Below are positions 1 through 11,037 of a stretch of 64,000 nt of DNA, piece by piece. The translations under genes were made by a program, and so were the position numbers. The stretch is from Cyrtodaria siliqua (taxonomy: Eukaryota; Mollusca; Bivalvia; Adapedonta; Hiatellidae): assembly GCA_037043455.1 (NCBI GenBank), contig JAWPHD010001221.1, forward strand, positions 248,001 to 312,000. Reading direction: 5' to 3'. The notes beneath the pieces are model-generated. The model did not search any database and was not told the origin of the DNA. It saw only the letters and a program-made list of their open reading frames with translations. The first letter of the stretch is position 1; each line of letters starts with the position of its first letter.

Positions 1-650
1 AAGCAGTTCATGTAATAACGGTAACATATTATACCGGAAGCAGTCCATGTAATAATTGTAACACGGAAGCAGTTCATGTAATAACGGTTACATATTATAT
101 CGGAAGCAGTCCATGCAATAACGGTAACATATTATATCGGAAGCATTCCATGTAATAACGGTAACATATTATACCGGAAGCAGTCCATGTATTATATCGG
201 AAGCAGTCCATGTAATAACGGTAACATATTATACCGGAAGCAGTCCATGTAATAATTGTAACACGGAAGCAGTTCATGTAATAACGGTTACATATTATAT
301 CGGAAGCATTCCATGTAATAACGGTAACATATTATACCGGAAGCAGTCCATGTATTATATCGGAAGCAGTCCATGTAATAACGGTAACATATTATACCGG
401 AAGCAGTTCATGTAATAACGGTAACATATTATACCGGAAGCAGTCCATGTAATAATGGTAACATATTATACCGGAAGCAGTCCATGTAATAACGGTAACA
501 TATTATACCGGAAGCAGTTCATGTAATAACGGTAACATATTATACCGGAAGCAGTCCATGTAATAACGGTAACATATTATACCGGAAGCAGTCCATTTAA
601 TAACGGTAACATATTATACCGGAAGCAGTCCATGTTATAACGGTAAAATT
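1..650. repeat. 37-bp tandem satellite (window edge)
   Basis: A head-to-tail array of a unit of about 37 bp. Key words are CATGTAATAACGGTAACA and TATTATACCGGAAGCAGT. Shortened copies of about 29 bp, with AATTGTAACACGG, occur near 50 and 255. Copies differ by a few substitutions. The array starts before the window and ends near 650 in unique sequence. Reading frames across it are repeat artefacts, not genes. Confidence 0.95.
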
Positions 651-1191
651 AACAAAATGCCGCTTATGCGCAAATTGTGTATTTTTATTAAAGGGACTCT
701 TAGGCGATGTTGAGGATTGTGATGTCAATCCAAATACGAATGAAAAACCTTCGCAATGTGCTTCAGTTTCATATGAAACATGCTCTATGCATTAAATTAA
801 GCCGCATAGTACCTTCCGGTTAATCATTGTCAACGAAACCGTTCGGGTCAGGAAAGCTCGACGACTCGTTTGCGTTGTTTCTAAATCATAAATATTAACT
901 TAAATGGGGGTTTATATTGCTAACATGTGAATAAAGTGTACCGCTATCACAAAACAAGAACTTATAAAAGCCTTAAAGCATCACACGAATTAATGATGTA
1001 TTTATAAAAGAAAACTAGCCGAATCGTCTAATTTTCCAGACCAAACTATTTTATGAACAATAATTAAATCGTACGGATAATTGGTCCTTCTTTAGTGCAT
1101 ATGCACGTTGAATATGCATCTGAAACACATAATGATGACTGTATTCGAATTTCGATTGACACCCATATTGCTTCCAGATAGCTTCCAGTCC
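651..1191. other. No recognised feature
   Basis: AT-rich single-copy-looking DNA between the satellite and a SINE. I see no exon-like open frame with plausible splice sites and no repeat seen elsewhere in the window. Confidence 0.5.
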
Positions 1192-1419
1192 CTTTAAAAA
1201 GTAGTTGGAGTGCGTGGTCCAGTGATAGAGCGCCGAACTCCAGATTGAGAGGTTCGATCCTCGCTGCGGCCACGTTATTTATCCTTGAGCAAGATAATTA
1301 ATCCACATTGCTTAGTACTGGTTCTACCTAGGAAGCCATCGAGAGTGATTAATCTAAGTTGCAAGAACTTGTTTCGCAATCGGTGTAAAATAAATATGTT
1401 TAAACTAAACTTTAAAAAG
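1192..1419 (+). mobile_element. tRNA-derived SINE (type C) with 10-bp target duplication
   Basis: The body is about 1202-1409. It has a tRNA-like head with an A-box-like stretch (TGGTCCAGTGATAGAGCG) and a B box (GGTTCGATCC). A central part follows with TCCTTGAGCAAGAT and AGTACTGGTTCTACC; the second word is shared with the type A SINEs of this window. The copy is bounded by the direct repeat CTTTAAAAAG at 1192-1201 and 1410-1419, as expected of LINE-driven insertion. It lies upstream of the exon at 2871. Confidence 0.8.
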
Positions 1420-2470
1420 CATGTACGAGCTTAAAGATATTAGTATACACAATATGGCTTCGATGTTCAGTCGGTAATAAATTCCTTTAGAAAGCGACAA
1501 CTCAAATCCTCCCGATCCTAATGTTAATATGAAAATGGTGTTGAGTTGCTTTGTGGGATTATGTAACCATATATATACATACTTGAAACTCTAGAACAAA
1601 ACTATAAATTCAGATATTCCCCTGCGTTTTGAAACATGTTAAAAGGACGACAGAAAACGCGGTAATCCCAAAATACATAAGAAACTACTTTAATGAGCAC
1701 CCAGACATTTTAGATAATTTACCGAATCACCACACACTTAGGAAACAGAGACTGACCATAAATCATATAGTATTAAGGCCAGAGTTTTTTTGTTTTTCAG
1801 ATTTTTTTCGGAAAAAGTTCCATAAGAGGAGTGGGGAAAAAACTGAACCTTTATAAATGTGTATCTTGAAATGGTATTAGTCACATTGTAAAACATAAAA
1901 TGGACCTGAACAAATTTATATAACATGATTTTCTGATTTTACGTTAATTTTTAAGCATGATAATTTGGTTGTTTGAAATGGCGTGACCAGATAATTAATA
2001 ACGAAAACCCCTTTTTTTAAACATTTGTTGTTGTTTATAAATTTATTTATTTTCATTTTTGCAGAACTTAGGGTCGGAGGGTTTGAGAATCAAAAAATTA
2101 AAAACTATAGTTAGATATTATATTGCTATAGTATACATATACACATGTATCATGAGTGCGGTCATAAACATGTATATTTGTGTAGTTCATGTTGCTTTAG
2201 GCTTGAACTTTCCAATTGTATGGAGAAACTGAGAAAACACAAAATCAATTAGTCGATTAACTGAGAAACTGATCAATAAAACATGTACCTGCACAACAAA
2301 CAGACACAACACGAATATAATTGAAAACATAATATTAAGGAGACTTAAGATTGGGGAAATATTTCGATCTATCTGCCAAATCAAATCAGTCGGTCAGTCA
2401 ACCAGCCAGTCAGACAGTAGTCAGTCAATCACAATACAAAAAACATTCCAGTAATCACACAAGCCTCCAA
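1420..2470. other. Mostly featureless; one doubtful exon candidate
   Basis: AT-rich DNA. An open frame from an AG at 1613 to a stop at 1856 reads IPKYIRNYFNEHPDILDNLP in its middle. It has no ATG, a poor pyrimidine tract and no good donor. It could be an exon of the gene at 2871 or chance; see findings. Nothing else is recognised. Confidence 0.4.
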
Positions 2471-2480
2471 AGAGCTTTAT

Positions 2481-2482
2481 AA

Positions 2483-2552
<70 letters not shown>

Positions 2553-2603
2553 AAATAAATAAAAATAAATAAATCAATAAATCAATAAATAAATAAATAA
2601 ATA

Positions 2604-2652
<49 letters not shown>

Positions 2653-2692
2653 ACCAATCAATTAATCAATCTAACAATCAATCAACAAACCA
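2481..2692. repeat. AAAT then AATC tetranucleotide microsatellite
   Basis: Long runs of AAAT units change into AATC units near 2605 and then decay. This is a simple-sequence repeat just upstream of the exon at 2871. Confidence 0.97.
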
Positions 2693-2870
2693 AACAATTT
2701 ATAAATCAACAATACAGTAATCAAGCAACCAATACATTATATTATATATTTATTTTAAAGAAAGAATTGGAACGTCTTGTCCTGCCATTATTTCTGTCTT
2801 CATACACACGTCGACTTTGAAATGTTCCTCTCTGGTTGTATATGACACGTCTATATTCTATAAATTACAG

Positions 2871-3275
2871 AAGGCATGGGTGGTGTACGGTAGTCCCCTG
2901 TGGCACAAAGGAACCGTGCAAGATTGCGTTAAACCCTTACCAAGTCCAGCCCTCCAAATCGAACTAGAACAGAAATTCGTCAATGATGCGATACGTACCC
3001 AGGTATACTACTACCCCCGTAAGAAGCCCATCATCCCCGTGTACTCCGCCACAAAGGACAAATGCGCCCAGGCGTACTTTCAGTCCCCGTTAGTAAAGAC
3101 TATCATGAACGAACAAAATACGTTACGATGTGAAAGGACAAACTACTATGAGGAGAAGAGGAAACAAGTAACAGAAAGACGAAAGAAAGCAGTGAATTTA
3201 TCTAAAGAAAAGAACAACTGGAATCAAGGAAAGAAGAATAGTGACGAAGATAATTCCTCAAACGAAGAACATGGG
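2871..3275 (+). CDS. Internal exon of an unknown gene, paralogous to the C-terminal half of the 15777-53058 gene
   Basis: This exon of 135 codons is in phase 0 at both ends. A usable acceptor (AAATTACAG) ends at 2870 and a near-perfect donor (GTAAGT) starts at 3276. The open frame continues upstream without an ATG, so I place the start at the splice site. Residues about 36-80 of the exon contain FVNDAIRT, KKPIIPVYSATKDKC and AQAYFQSPLVKTIM. These align with FTNDAIVT, FKDIIPQYDASADRHC and KAYFKRPDVQELI of the downstream gene, which encodes this stretch in three exons. The tail is Lys/Arg/Glu-rich and then acidic (SDEDNSSNEEHG). I do not recognise the family and assign no function. The neighbouring exons of this gene were not found. 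Coding status is supported by splice sites, phase and paralogy, not by a known domain. Confidence 0.7.
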
Positions 3276-3360
3276 GTAAGTAACAGGTTGTGCGTTATAT
3301 GTATCAGTATAAATGTCAAAGAAACATGCTAAACCATGCAAATGTATAAGGCCCTGCATT

Positions 3361-3505
3361 ATAAATGTTTGTTTGTTTGTTTGTATCGTGTTTTACGTCA
3401 TTTTCAACACATGTAAGATTATATATGACGGTGATTTTTCGTGGTGGAGACAGACCACCCACTTTTCCTGGGTAGAACCAGTATTGTACACCTCCCGCCA
3501 TCCGT
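3361..3505 (-). mobile_element. 5'-truncated type A SINE, 3' half
   Basis: The reverse complement matches the 3' half of the full SINEs at 4028 and 44961. It has the core word GTACTGGTTCTACCCAGGAAA (with A/T variation), then ATATATAA, TTGAAAATGACGTAAAACA and a CAAA-type tail, seen here as GTTTGTTTG. The tRNA head is missing. It sits inside the intron after the 2871-3275 exon. Confidence 0.85.
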
Positions 3506-4014
3506 AAGAAATGTAAACTAGGTAATCTGTCTTTTACTTAAAATAAACACTGGAACAGCAAGAAAAATCAGCAACAGAATCGCTTTAATTTGCTTGTTTA
3601 GCTGGGAACAATGGCATATTTAACGAAAGAACAAATTCCAATAAATTAGTCAGTTGGTATAGGACCATCTCCAATAAACAAACAGAGTAAATCGGTAGGA
3701 CCAACTCTAAATCGTTAGGACCAATTAATTTTAATTAATCGGTAGTGCCAACTTCAGATTTCCTCTGCAAATACCATAAACCTAGCATTTACAATAACAC
3801 AATTTCGTAGTATGATCGGTGAAATTGTCTTTGATGAATGCATGGCATTAAATCGTTTAATTCGGGATAAACAAGGAGCGGCGCTTTACCATACTTTAAC
3901 GACCGATAAATGGATGTACGGAAATGGTCGCTAAGTACAACATACTACAAAATAGATAGAGTCTGTCTTAGCTCGTTGGTTATTTAAAAATCTCGATGGT
4001 CTACGCCCATCTCG
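3506..4014. other. No recognised feature
   Basis: AT-rich DNA with short local echoes of AATCGGTAGGACCAACT near 3690-3750. No exon or element could be supported. Confidence 0.4.
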
Positions 4015-4277
4015 GTGTTTAAATAAAGCGTCTCCGTGGCGGAATTGTTAACGACGTTGCGTCGTAAACCGCTGCGGGTTCGAATCCCACTGGGAGCTCG
4101 ACTTGTAAGTGAGGAAGTGTCGATTCTTAAGGATGGCGGGAGGTGTACAGTACTGGTTCTACCCAGGAAAAGTGGGTGGTCTGCCTCCATCACAATAAAA
4201 AATCGTTCGTCATATATAACCGTACATGTGTTGAAAATGACGTAAAACACCATACAAACAAACAGTGTTTAAATAAA
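4015..4277 (+). mobile_element. Full-length type A SINE with 13-bp target duplication
   Basis: The body is about 4028-4264. The tRNA-like head starts near GTCTCCGTGGCGGAATTG and has a B box in GGGTTCGAATCCC. A central region carries GGGAGCTCGACTTGT and GTACTGGTTCTACCCAGG. The end is GAAAATGACGTAAAACACC followed by a CAAA-type tail. Flanks repeat GTGTTTAAATAAA exactly at 4015-4027 and 4265-4277. The identical duplication suggests a fairly recent insertion. Confidence 0.92.
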
Positions 4278-4446
4278 CCAACTCACTGAGACCAGACTCT
4301 ATCTATTACATATACTTACTATTATATATTCGTAAACTATCAGTGACGTTGCATTTTTTAAAATGTGTAAGGTTTATTAATATTTTGTGTTAGGTCATGG
4401 TTTTTATACTATAGTATATTCTATAGTTTATACGTTGCAAAGATAT

Positions 4447-4538
4447 TGTCACGGTTTGGTGAAATGTCAAATATTGTTGTCATGAGACACTTTGAAGGAA
4501 CTGTCTGCTGTCTGCGAGGTGATTGATGAATTTGAAAA
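4447..4538 (-). repeat. Dispersed repeat fragment (also at 12738-12822)
   Basis: The sequence TTTGGTGAAATGTCAAAT through CTGCTGTCTGCGAGGTGATT is the diverged reverse complement of 12738-12822. There it lies inside a foldback element. It is a fragment of a mobile repeat of unknown class. Confidence 0.7.
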
Positions 4539-4749
4539 CTAGGCTCACGTTATACCGTGTCCTATATTAAAATAGTTTATATCGTTGGCAACAAGTTCTT
4601 AAGGAGGTATAGTGTAATTTAATCAAATGTGTATAATGCTTTCTAAAGGGATACCTTTGAAGAAAAAATAATAAAGATATTTTATGTTTTTCAAATATGC
4701 AATTTTCTGAATGCAGTCATGTATGATTTATATTATTCTTTAAACATTA

Positions 4750-4950
4750 GAATGAATGAATGAATGGAGTTTTACGGCACGTCGACCATAACATATTGTG
4801 CCCAAAAATTGATGATAAATGAAGAAATGAAGTATTAATTAAAAATTATTGTAAATATATAAAAATAAAACTATTAAAAAATAAGGGATGATAAGGTGTA
4901 ATATAAACTATGTATGTAAATTAACAAATGCCCGTCAACGGGTTTAGAAC
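4750..4950 (-). mobile_element. 3' end of a LINE (same family as 46424-48115)
   Basis: An AATG-type tail (GAATGAATGAATGG) is followed by TTTTACGGCACG, AATTAAAAATTATTGTAAA, CTATTAAAAAATAAGGGATG and GCCCGTCAACGGG. The same order occurs at 46424-46625, where it leads into RNase H and RT coding remains. This copy is a short 5'-truncated LINE tail on the minus strand. Confidence 0.75.
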
Positions 4951-5730
4951 TGCTGTGAAGAGTTTAATGTTACGAAAAACTCAAGTTGTATGCATAAAGC
5001 TAGCAGCAGCTTTGCTGTTGCTTTCTTAAAATTCAAAGAAGAATACTGTTTACGACACAACTTGTGTATTCCAATCTCTATTTATGTTTAATTAAAAAAA
5101 AAATGCATAAAAACCTTTCTCTTTCTTTTACAATGTAATATTGTGTATTTTTCTTATCAACTCATTATCTTTTGTTTCATCTAACTGCTCGTTCTGCCAA
5201 ACTAGAATTTTCAATAGGCCATGTACATTTATAAGTGCTTAATAAATAAAAGTTACACTTAAGATATTACAAGTGTGAGGTTTAAGTACAGGTATGTATT
5301 TTACAATGCGGGTAAGTTGCAAAAATACACACTATACCCATGGTTACAGGATGCCACCTGACCACGGGGTAAAACATCGCGCACCTCATATCGCCATTAA
5401 ATGTAAATGCTCGAAAGTATTTGCTGTATTAGTTGTATATCCCATATTAGTTTAAGCATTGATGATTTATTGTAAGAAATCATATTTATCTTTCAAGAGT
5501 TTGTCAAAGTATTGAAATACAATAACATGCGATATACAAACAAATACTCTATCATAACGACATTATGGCCCATTAAACACTTTAGACTGCGATATACCAG
5601 TAATCCTTCACCTTTTCACAAGTGGCAAAGTTTAGGAATGATAAGTAATCGTGTCTTGTCACACTCTTTGTCCGCATCGTCTTTCCTTCTGAAAGTAAGG
5701 TGTTCCGTTAGGACTATCATACTATCGCGT
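4951..5730. other. No recognised feature
   Basis: AT-rich, single-copy-looking sequence with no supported exon and no repeat matched inside the window. Confidence 0.4.
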
Positions 5731-5734
5731 ATCG

Positions 5735-5842
5735 ATGTTTACAAGTCGATGTGCGATGGTACGATGGCGATGCTACGATGGTTCTATGGCGATAACGACA
5801 TCGCCATAGTACCATCGTACAATCGTCATCGTACCAATTTGT
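5735..5842. repeat. Inverted repeat (hairpin) built from ACGATGG units
   Basis: Short GGTACGATGGCGATG-like units face their reverse complements. The centre is CTATGGCGAT-6 nt-ATCGCCATAG at 5784-5809, extended outward with few mismatches. It could form a stem-loop. No coding is implied. Confidence 0.75.
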
Positions 5843-6184
5843 AAATGGCGATACGTGATGTACAATGACCCTAAAGAAACACCGTATAAAAGTACTTCGA
5901 GTACCCTTAAGAGTTACCTTTGGCTTCACTCATTTTACGCAGGCCCCATTTGTCTATGGTCCAACGAATTAACAAATTGCCATTCCCAACAGAAGACAGA
6001 CTTAGAACAGAAACTTGGAAATAAATACCAGTTGGAGTTGAGCAGTGATCGAATACATGATATTTATTTCCAGTAGGCATCTCCACCATTGCCAGTTTTG
6101 CTCACCGACATTCTCCCATTCTAACCCGAAATGGCCTTTAGAAGCTATTATTATAATAAAAGGTTGCAAAACACCATTCATTCA

Positions 6185-6278
6185 TTCGTTTGTTTTCGTT
6201 TGTTCGTTCCTTCTTCGTTCGTTCGTTCGTTCGTTTGTTCGTTCGAATTCATTCGTTCATTTTCCTTTCTTTCTTTTT

Positions 6279-6322
<44 letters not shown>

Positions 6323-6478
6323 TCCTCTCTTTCTCTTGCTTTCTTTGTTTCTTTCTTTCATTGATTGATTCATTCATTCATTGATTCATTCATTCATTCA
6401 TTCATTCATTCATTCATTCATTCATTCATTCATTCATTCATTCATTCATTCATTCATTCATTCATTCATTCATTCATT
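6185..6478. repeat. TTCG / TTTC / ATTC microsatellite tract
   Basis: Successive simple repeats: GTTC/GTTCGTTC units near 6200, TTTC units 6258-6325, then ATTC units to 6478. The open frames here (FFLSFFLSFF-like) are repeat artefacts. Confidence 0.97.
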
Positions 6479-7898
6479 ATATGCAAACCGCTTATGAATG
6501 TTTAGTGCTGAACAAAGTAATGTATATTTGTAGTATGTAGTAATTTTGTAAGTAATGTGATGTTTGTATTATTCAGCTATATATAGTTACAAAGTAATGC
6601 ACATATATAGTTGCGTATATACATGTATATTTATTTTTTTCGCGCTTCACGCCTTGTACCAAAATATGGACACAGGTAAAAATATATTAAAATGATGGCA
6701 TCTTGAGATTAAGTTATCGAAGAAAGTACCATTCACTGTAGACGAGATTTTGTTAATAAAAACCGGGGTGTACAAGTACCCGTGACCTTTTTTTTCAGGG
6801 TGAAATTTGCATTATTTACAGGATAGAAAAGAGGCTTTATCTACTTTAGTAAAACGTTTAAACCAGCTTAATTATGTATTTCAGAAGCACGTTCAGTACA
6901 AAATAAAATAAAAGTTGACTTAAAATTTGGAAGTTCGCTTTAAATATGATTAACTTAACTCACTCTATAAAATCAATGTTGTTTTCATTTCATTGTTGAA
7001 GTTTAAATGTATACTATGATTTCAATATGTTCTGGTGCAGTCAGTTTCAGTTTATTATTTTCCAGTCTTTACGAAACGAAATAATTCAGTTTATAGTTTG
7101 GTTACTTAAATTTGAACTCAGAAGTTATGAACGTATGTACGAGTGTTCGAATTGCGTCATTTCCAGTCGAAAGCATCAATAATTTATCTCAACCGGCATA
7201 TTTAATAAAACGCAGAGTGTGAAGTATATCCCATAGTTTGAAACCATCATAAACTCCCTTTGAAAGTTACTTAAAACAATTGAAAGAAAATTTGATATAT
7301 TGTCCCAGGAAGATAAGCTCGAAATCTGGCTTTTCGGTTTAGTAGAGGCAAACATCAATTTAAGAGATAAGAAATGTATTTTTAAAAATGTAGATCTCGC
7401 AGCTTTAAAAACAAGCGAAGCATCAACAGTGGTGCGAAGCCGGATTGCGAATTCAACATTTAATTCAAAGTAAAAAGGATGATTAGGTAAAATACACAAC
7501 AGAGTTATGGGTCTTGTAATATACAATTGTGTAGTGATAATGAACATGTGTGCTAAGTTTCAAAGCTTTCCGACAATTAATTTTTGAGAAATGAGGAAAA
7601 ACAAAAACTTTAACTAATAATTTTGCCAAAAACTTTAACCAAAACGTCAAAACACGTAGACGGACAGACGTACAGACAGAGGGAAATCGCCAAACTATAA
7701 GCCTATTGCGGAAATATTTTCGGAACGGATATCTGGAATGCAGTTTTGATAAAGATATAGTGCATTCTATGCCATTTGATTATATTACAAATTTGCTCAA
7801 AGGGGCAAATATGTATGTTTCTTAACAAGATTTAGCCACAAAAAAAAACAAGTATTGTATTGGGTAGCAGGAGAAATTCAGTTTTTCTTTTCTTTTTT
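6479..7898. other. Mostly unrecognised; possible decayed TCCG-type repeat at the right
   Basis: No exon is supported. A stretch near 7655 (AGACGGACAGACGTACAGAC) resembles, in reverse, the GTCCGTCTGTCC heads of the large repeats at 31.6-41.3 kb. It may be an old copy, but its ends could not be found. Confidence 0.3.
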
Positions 7899-8206
7899 AT
7901 ATACTGAAAAGAAAAAGAAACGCATAATGGGTATTTCCCCTATATATTGTATGTTTAACATGCTACTGCTAATCGAATGGTACAGGGACTTCAACATTTA
8001 TGAATTTCGTGTGACAAAGTATACTTTGATTAAAAGGTCTACTGCATTACCGAGTTGTTCTTTCTGTAATTAGTTGTAGTCCCTTTTTGTACAAAACACG
8101 TTTACATATATCTGGAAAATTACGTGGAATTAGGTCAGTCTGGTGTATATAATAGTGCAGTATAGGCATTTTTTGATTATGCGTTTCTTTTTCCTTTCAG
8201 TATATG
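7899..8206. mobile_element. MITE with ACTGAAAAGAAAAAGAAACGC ends
   Basis: A non-autonomous element of about 300 bp. The left end ATACTGAAAAGAAAAAGAAA is mirrored at the right by TTTCTTTTTCCTTTCAGTAT, giving terminal inverted repeats of about 30 bp flanked by TA. The ends match the larger MITE at 29902-30390, but most of the interior differs. No transposase is present. A Tc1/mariner-type mobiliser is plausible from the TA flanks but not shown. Confidence 0.8.
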
Positions 8207-8369
8207 TTTAACACCGCTAATTTGTTTCATTGACGAAACCTCTCTCTTTTCAAGTTATTAGCAAACCTTAACTAATACAAGTATTTGGCCTTGTCTGTAA
8301 TTCATCTTCTGTAAATAGAATAAAAGCTTATCAAATTAATGTCCCGCTATTGCGAATACTCTATGCTTT

Positions 8370-9050
8370 CAATGTACTAGTTACGCCTTTTTACGATCAG
8401 ACATGGTCGTTATGTTACTGATGTACTAGTTACGCCTTTTTACGATCAGACATGTAACTGATGTACTAGTTACGCCTTTATACGATCAGACATGGTTGTT
8501 ATGTAACTGATGTACTAGTTACGCCTTTTTACGATAAACATGGTCGTTATGTAACTGATGTACTAATTACGCCTTTTTACGATCAGACATGGTCGTTATG
8601 TAACTGATGTACTAGTTATGCCTTTTTACGATAAAACATGGTCGTTATGTAACTGATGTACTACTTATGCCTTTTTACGATAAAACATGGTCGTTATGTA
8701 ACTGATGTACTAGTTATGCCTTTTTACGATAAAACATGGTCGTTATGTAACTGATGTACTTGTTATGCCTTTTTACGATAAAACATGGTCGTTATGTAAC
8801 TGATGTACTAGTTACGCCTTTTTACGATAAAACATGGTCGTTATGTAACTGATGTACTAGTAACGCCTTTTTACGATAAAACATGGTCGTTATGTAACTG
8901 ATGTACTAGTTACGCCTTTTTACGATAACACATGGTCGTTATGTAACTGATGTACTAGTTACGCCTTTTTACGATAAAACATGGTCGTTATGTAACTGAT
9001 GTACTTGTTATGCCTTTTTACGATAAAACATGGTCGTTATGTAACTGAAA
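8370..9050. repeat. 49-bp tandem array, about 14 copies
   Basis: The unit is GTACTAGTTACGCCTTTTTA followed by CGATAAAACATGGTCGTTAT and GTAACTGAT. The leftmost copies carry GATCAGACATG in place of GATAAAACATG, and one lacks part of the unit. This variation suggests growth from the right side of the array. Confidence 0.95.
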
Positions 9051-9520
9051 GCTATTGCGTACTTTTATTAACCCTTTCGACGCCAAATTTTAAATGTCGT
9101 CTGCTAAAATTCAAATTCAACATTCCAATGATATTTTGTATATCAAGTGTTATGGAAACATTCTTACCGAGTGGGTACAGTGTAAACCCTGATCAGTATG
9201 CACATTGTGGACAGGTTGATCTGGGTTTACAAGGGTCGCAAAAACCAATGTCTTCGACTGTGTCAGCGAAAGGATTAAAAACTTGATTTGTGCCTCCATG
9301 GTGTAGAGCAAAGCATCGAAAAGAAAAAGCGTTTCCCAGCCTTATTGAGGATACAAAATGCACACTCTTTTGGTTATTTATTATTATTTATTATTGGTTA
9401 TAATTTATCCTTATGATGTATTTTGCATATGTCTTAGAGTTGTTTAAATGTAATTGACCAGGGAACTTATATAATATAATGTAAATACCCTGAATTTACA
9501 TGGATAGTAAAGAGAATTTA
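9051..9520. other. No recognised feature
   Basis: Short unique-looking region between two tandem arrays. An open frame at 9061-9286 has no supporting splice sites or similarity. Confidence 0.35.
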
Positions 9521-9850
9521 AAAATGGGGTTAATCGGTTCTGGATGCGTCACTATAGAATGTGACCTTATTGAACGGAGTGGCTATACCGCACCCCACCC
9601 CTCCCACACACCCCACCCTCCTACACACCCATCTGTCCCATATAAAATGGGATTAATTGGTTCTCGACGCGTCACAATAGAATGTGACATTATTGAACGG
9701 AGTGGCTATACCGACCCCCATTCCACCCCTCCCACCCCAACCACCCCATATACAATGAGGTTAATCGGTTTTCGACGGGTCACAATAGAATGTGACCTTA
9801 TTGAACGGAGTGGCTATCCCCCCTCCCCCTTTCCCCACCCACCCGCCCGC
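9521..9850. repeat. Three copies of a ~125-bp unit with C-rich spacers
   Basis: Three copies of GGTTAATCGGTTCT..CG.GTCACTATAGAATGTGACCTTATTGAACGGAGTGGCTAT, each conserved for about 70 bp. They are separated by variable pyrimidine spacers of CCCACCC and ACACCC words. The continuous open frame across it is a side effect of the repeat. Confidence 0.9.
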
Positions 9851-10242
9851 CCGCCCCAGATAACACACACACACGTTTTTAATTGAAGAACGCTAGATCT
9901 TTTGATTCATATGTGTTTAGCAAACAAAGAACTTGTTTTTTGTCTGTTGAGATACATCATTCCTTTGAACAACGAAAATGGAAAACCAATGTTATAATGA
10001 CACCTTAAAAGCCAGGTCTGTTGTCGTAATTGTATTGGCCTTTCTTAATATCTACCGAAAGTATTGTTTTTCAAAATATTAATCTATATGTTTTAACCTT
10101 GATAGTTTGCCAAATATTTGGATACATTAGAAACCATTCTTCATCTCGGTATTTTCTCACGTTTGGTTATAATTGGAACTGCTTCGCCAATTTCCGTTAC
10201 CGACACAAAACTGCTTGGAAGCATTACAGGATGCTCCATATG

Positions 10243-10470
10243 ATATGCATGTGTGCTGATGAGTGTAGCTCTCCGCGCAAATAGTTACAGTTCATGTGTG
10301 CTGATGTGTGTAGCTCTCCGCGCAAATAGTTACAGTGCATGTGTGCTGATGTGTGTAGCTCTCCGCGCAAATAGTTACAGTGCATGTGTGCTGATGTGTG
10401 TAGCTCTCCGCGCAAATAGTTACAGTGCATGTGTGCTGATGTGTGTAGCTCTCCGCGCAAATAGTTACAG
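10243..10470. repeat. 45-bp tandem array, five near-identical copies
   Basis: The unit is CATGTGTGCTGATGTGTGTA followed by GCTCTCCGCGCAAATAGTTACAGTG. The period of 45 is a multiple of three, so both strands stay open (a 15-residue repeat in each). There is no flanking exon structure, so I do not call a gene. Confidence 0.95.
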
Positions 10471-11037
10471 TCTTACGTTACAATTTGTTTGATCACAGTA
10501 TTTTAGCTTTGAAAGAACGTATTACAATTTTTGACAAATATCGTAAAATAAAATACTGCGCTAAATTTTGACTGCACTAAATAATCATGTCTTACAGTAG
10601 CATATGTTTTATTATGATTTAAAATTAATAAAGTCCTTTTTTTATTAATCCTAAAAAACAACAACTTCAATTTAAAATTTATATCTAACTTCATTGTCTC
10701 CAACTTAAAGTTCTCCGGCCATGTTTTGTTTCATGAACATGTTGATGTCTATTTAAATCGAAATCAATACACAACAATATATATTTACAATTCACACATT
10801 GCAATGTCTGTGAAAAGTGAGAATACGATTTTATTTGATGACGTAGAAAACTTTGAACAGGTAAATTAAACCACAGGTAAATGTATTTATCAATTATCTG
10901 GCAATAGTTGTGCAGCTATACATTTCAGATTTACCTCATTTCCCCTTGCAGTCCCGCAGTGGTAAAAATAGTATCTAATACTTAATTGTACATACCACTT
11001 AGTAGCGGTTTTAAATATATGTTTCTCTCCGGGACTA
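10471..11037. other. No recognised feature
   Basis: AT-rich sequence. A 19-codon ATG frame at 10804-10860 followed by GTAAAT was considered as a first exon and not accepted. Confidence 0.35.

Noticed and set aside
95..277. Minus-strand 60-codon frame in the 37-bp satellite
   Set aside because: It follows the repeat period and has no gene signals.
6045..6384. Frames rich in Phe/Ser/Leu (SFFLSFFLSFF)
   Set aside because: Produced by the TTTC microsatellite.
8370..9050. CRISPR-like array
   Set aside because: Units are contiguous with no unique spacers, and the context is eukaryotic.
10804..10860. ATG plus 19 codons followed by GTAAAT, as a first exon
   Set aside because: Too short to judge and no matching downstream exon was found.
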